From: an uncultured Porphyromonadaceae bacterium
GTDB taxonomy: Bacteria; Bacteroidota; Bacteroidia; Bacteroidales; Muribaculaceae
Assembly: GCA_947175225.1 (NCBI GenBank)
Contig: CAMWLX010000040.1
Coordinates: 1 to 14,448, forward strand
DNA length: 14,448 nt
Reading direction: 5' to 3'
Shown: one piece after another, positions 13,679 to 14,448 of the stretch
Numbering within the stretch: position 1 is the stretch's first letter
Layout: each line of letters starts with the position of its first letter
The notes under the pieces: model-generated
Seen by the model: the letters and a program-made list of their open reading frames with translations, nothing else
What the model was told of the DNA's origin: nothing
Database searches by the model: none
Translations under genes and position numbers: made by a program

Positions 13679-14448
13679 ATGAGAATATTAGTCACATCAT
13701 CCACCGGATTGACAGGTAAGGCAGTTGTTAAGGCAATGACATCAAAAGGTATTGAAGTCATAGCAATGATACATTCCGACAAAAAGAGAGACGAGATGCT
13801 CGGTCTTGGTGCATCAGAAACAGTGGCCGGAGATATAGCATCGTATGATGATTTGCTCTTAGCGATGAGAGGAATGGACGCGGTATATTATATTTGTCCG
13901 ACCGCAAGGGAGGATGAGGCAGAAATTGGCAAAACGGCTATAGAAGCCACAAAAGAAGCCGGAATAAACAGGTTTATTTATCAGTCTGTTCTCCATTCCA
14001 TCGAACCGGAATTGCCCCATCATCGCCAAAAACTTGAAGTTGAAAGGACGCTTGTGGATTCCGGACTTGTTTATACCATTGTACAGCCGGCACCATTCAT
14101 GCAGAACATACTGAACGCAAAAGAGGCTTTGGTAAACAACAAAGTATTCGTCCAGAAATTCTTTACAGGAAGAGATAGTGTAAACCGAATAAATCTGATA
14201 GATGTCGGTGATTTCGGTAACTGTATTGCTGCAATCGCTCTTGATGAAAGATTTCAATATGCAACATTGGAATTATGCGGACCTCAGAATCTGTCGGCTT
14301 CTGAGATGCTTTCGACGATTGAAAATGTCGTAGGACAAGAGATTAAACTGAAATATCTAACTGACGACGAAATCCGGAGGTCGATGTCTGAAAGAAATGC
14401 ACCGGAATACTCGATAGAAACTCTGCTGAAGATGTTTCATCATTATAA
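13679..14448 (+). CDS. NmrA-like NAD(P)-binding oxidoreductase (3' end outside window)
   Basis: ATG 13679 opens a plus-strand frame of 256 codons that runs off the right edge; the last bases (TAT AA) are not an in-frame stop. The start MRILVTSSTGLTGKAVVKAM is a Rossmann nucleotide-binding turn, with TGLTG in place of the full GxxGxxG (the first Gly is Ser). Later landmarks of atypical short-chain reductases of the NmrA/quinone-reductase group are YQSVLHS, HRQKLEVERTLVDSGLVYTI, and VQPAPFMQN. It probably reduces quinone-like or related small molecules with NAD(P)H, or acts as a redox sensor as NmrA does. It is divergent from the amidohydrolase, with a palindromic operator over its promoter. 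A minus-strand open frame inside it is a shadow. Confidence 0.88.
   Translation, partial: MRILVTSSTGLTGKAVVKAMTSKGIEVIAMIHSDKKRDEMLGLGASETVAGDIASYDDLLLAMRGMDAVYYICPTAREDEAEIGKTAIEATKEAGINRFIYQSVLHSIEPELPHHRQKLEVERTLVDSGLVYTIVQPAPFMQNILNAKEALVNNKVFVQKFFTGRDSVNRINLIDVGDFGNCIAAIALDERFQYATLELCGPQNLSASEMLSTIENVVGQEIKLKYLTDDEIRRSMSERNAPEYSIETLLKMFHHY

Noticed and set aside
13859..14257. Minus-strand open frame of 132 codons
   Set aside because: It lies inside the NmrA-like oxidoreductase on the other strand, which has clear family motifs; the minus frame shows none.

Overview
The window looks like chromosomal DNA from a gut Bacteroidales bacterium, most likely Muribaculaceae-like; the family is an inference. 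Support comes from Bacteroidota-type promoters (TTTG, about 20 bases, TAnnTTTG) at several genes, secreted proteins with cleavage before Gln, a His_kinase/LytTR two-component pair, and an intergenic element typical of the order. All intact genes except the last run leftward on the minus strand.

Bases 1-4840 hold a leftward operon: a strong promoter, a roughly 310-base structured leader RNA ending in a T tract, an 18-codon upstream reading frame, a DUF4384 protein, two paralogous Sel1-repeat proteins, a Sel1-repeat plus caspase protease, and a partial unknown protein. The genes overlap or lie 12-23 bases apart. The first four proteins carry export signals, so this looks like a periplasmic caspase module assembled around Sel1 scaffolds. 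I do not recognise it as a characterised system.

Bases about 4870-5823 hold roughly three and a half direct copies of a 248-base repeat. Next comes the broken remnant of a DUF4846-like gene (about 5898-6511), then a terminator belonging to the leftward operon on its right.

Bases 6514-12085 hold a sensor and effector cluster. From right to left: a GH8 xylo-oligosaccharide hydrolase, a membrane histidine kinase, a LytTR response regulator, and a LytTR-type double direct-repeat operator with a promoter. That promoter reads into a three-gene operon: a stand-alone degenerate receiver (phospho-acceptor Asp replaced by Lys), a small secreted protein with a type IX sorting-like C-terminus, and a secreted leucine-rich-repeat protein. 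The simplest reading is that the kinase/LytTR pair drives the secreted operon, with the pseudo-receiver as a phosphorylation-independent modulator.

Bases 12086-14448 hold a dispersed intergenic element, a small unrecognised reading frame, an amidohydrolase of the ACMSD/gamma-resorcylate decarboxylase type, and a divergent NmrA-like NAD(P)-binding oxidoreductase cut by the window end. A perfect 16-base palindrome sits over the expected -33 region of the oxidoreductase promoter.
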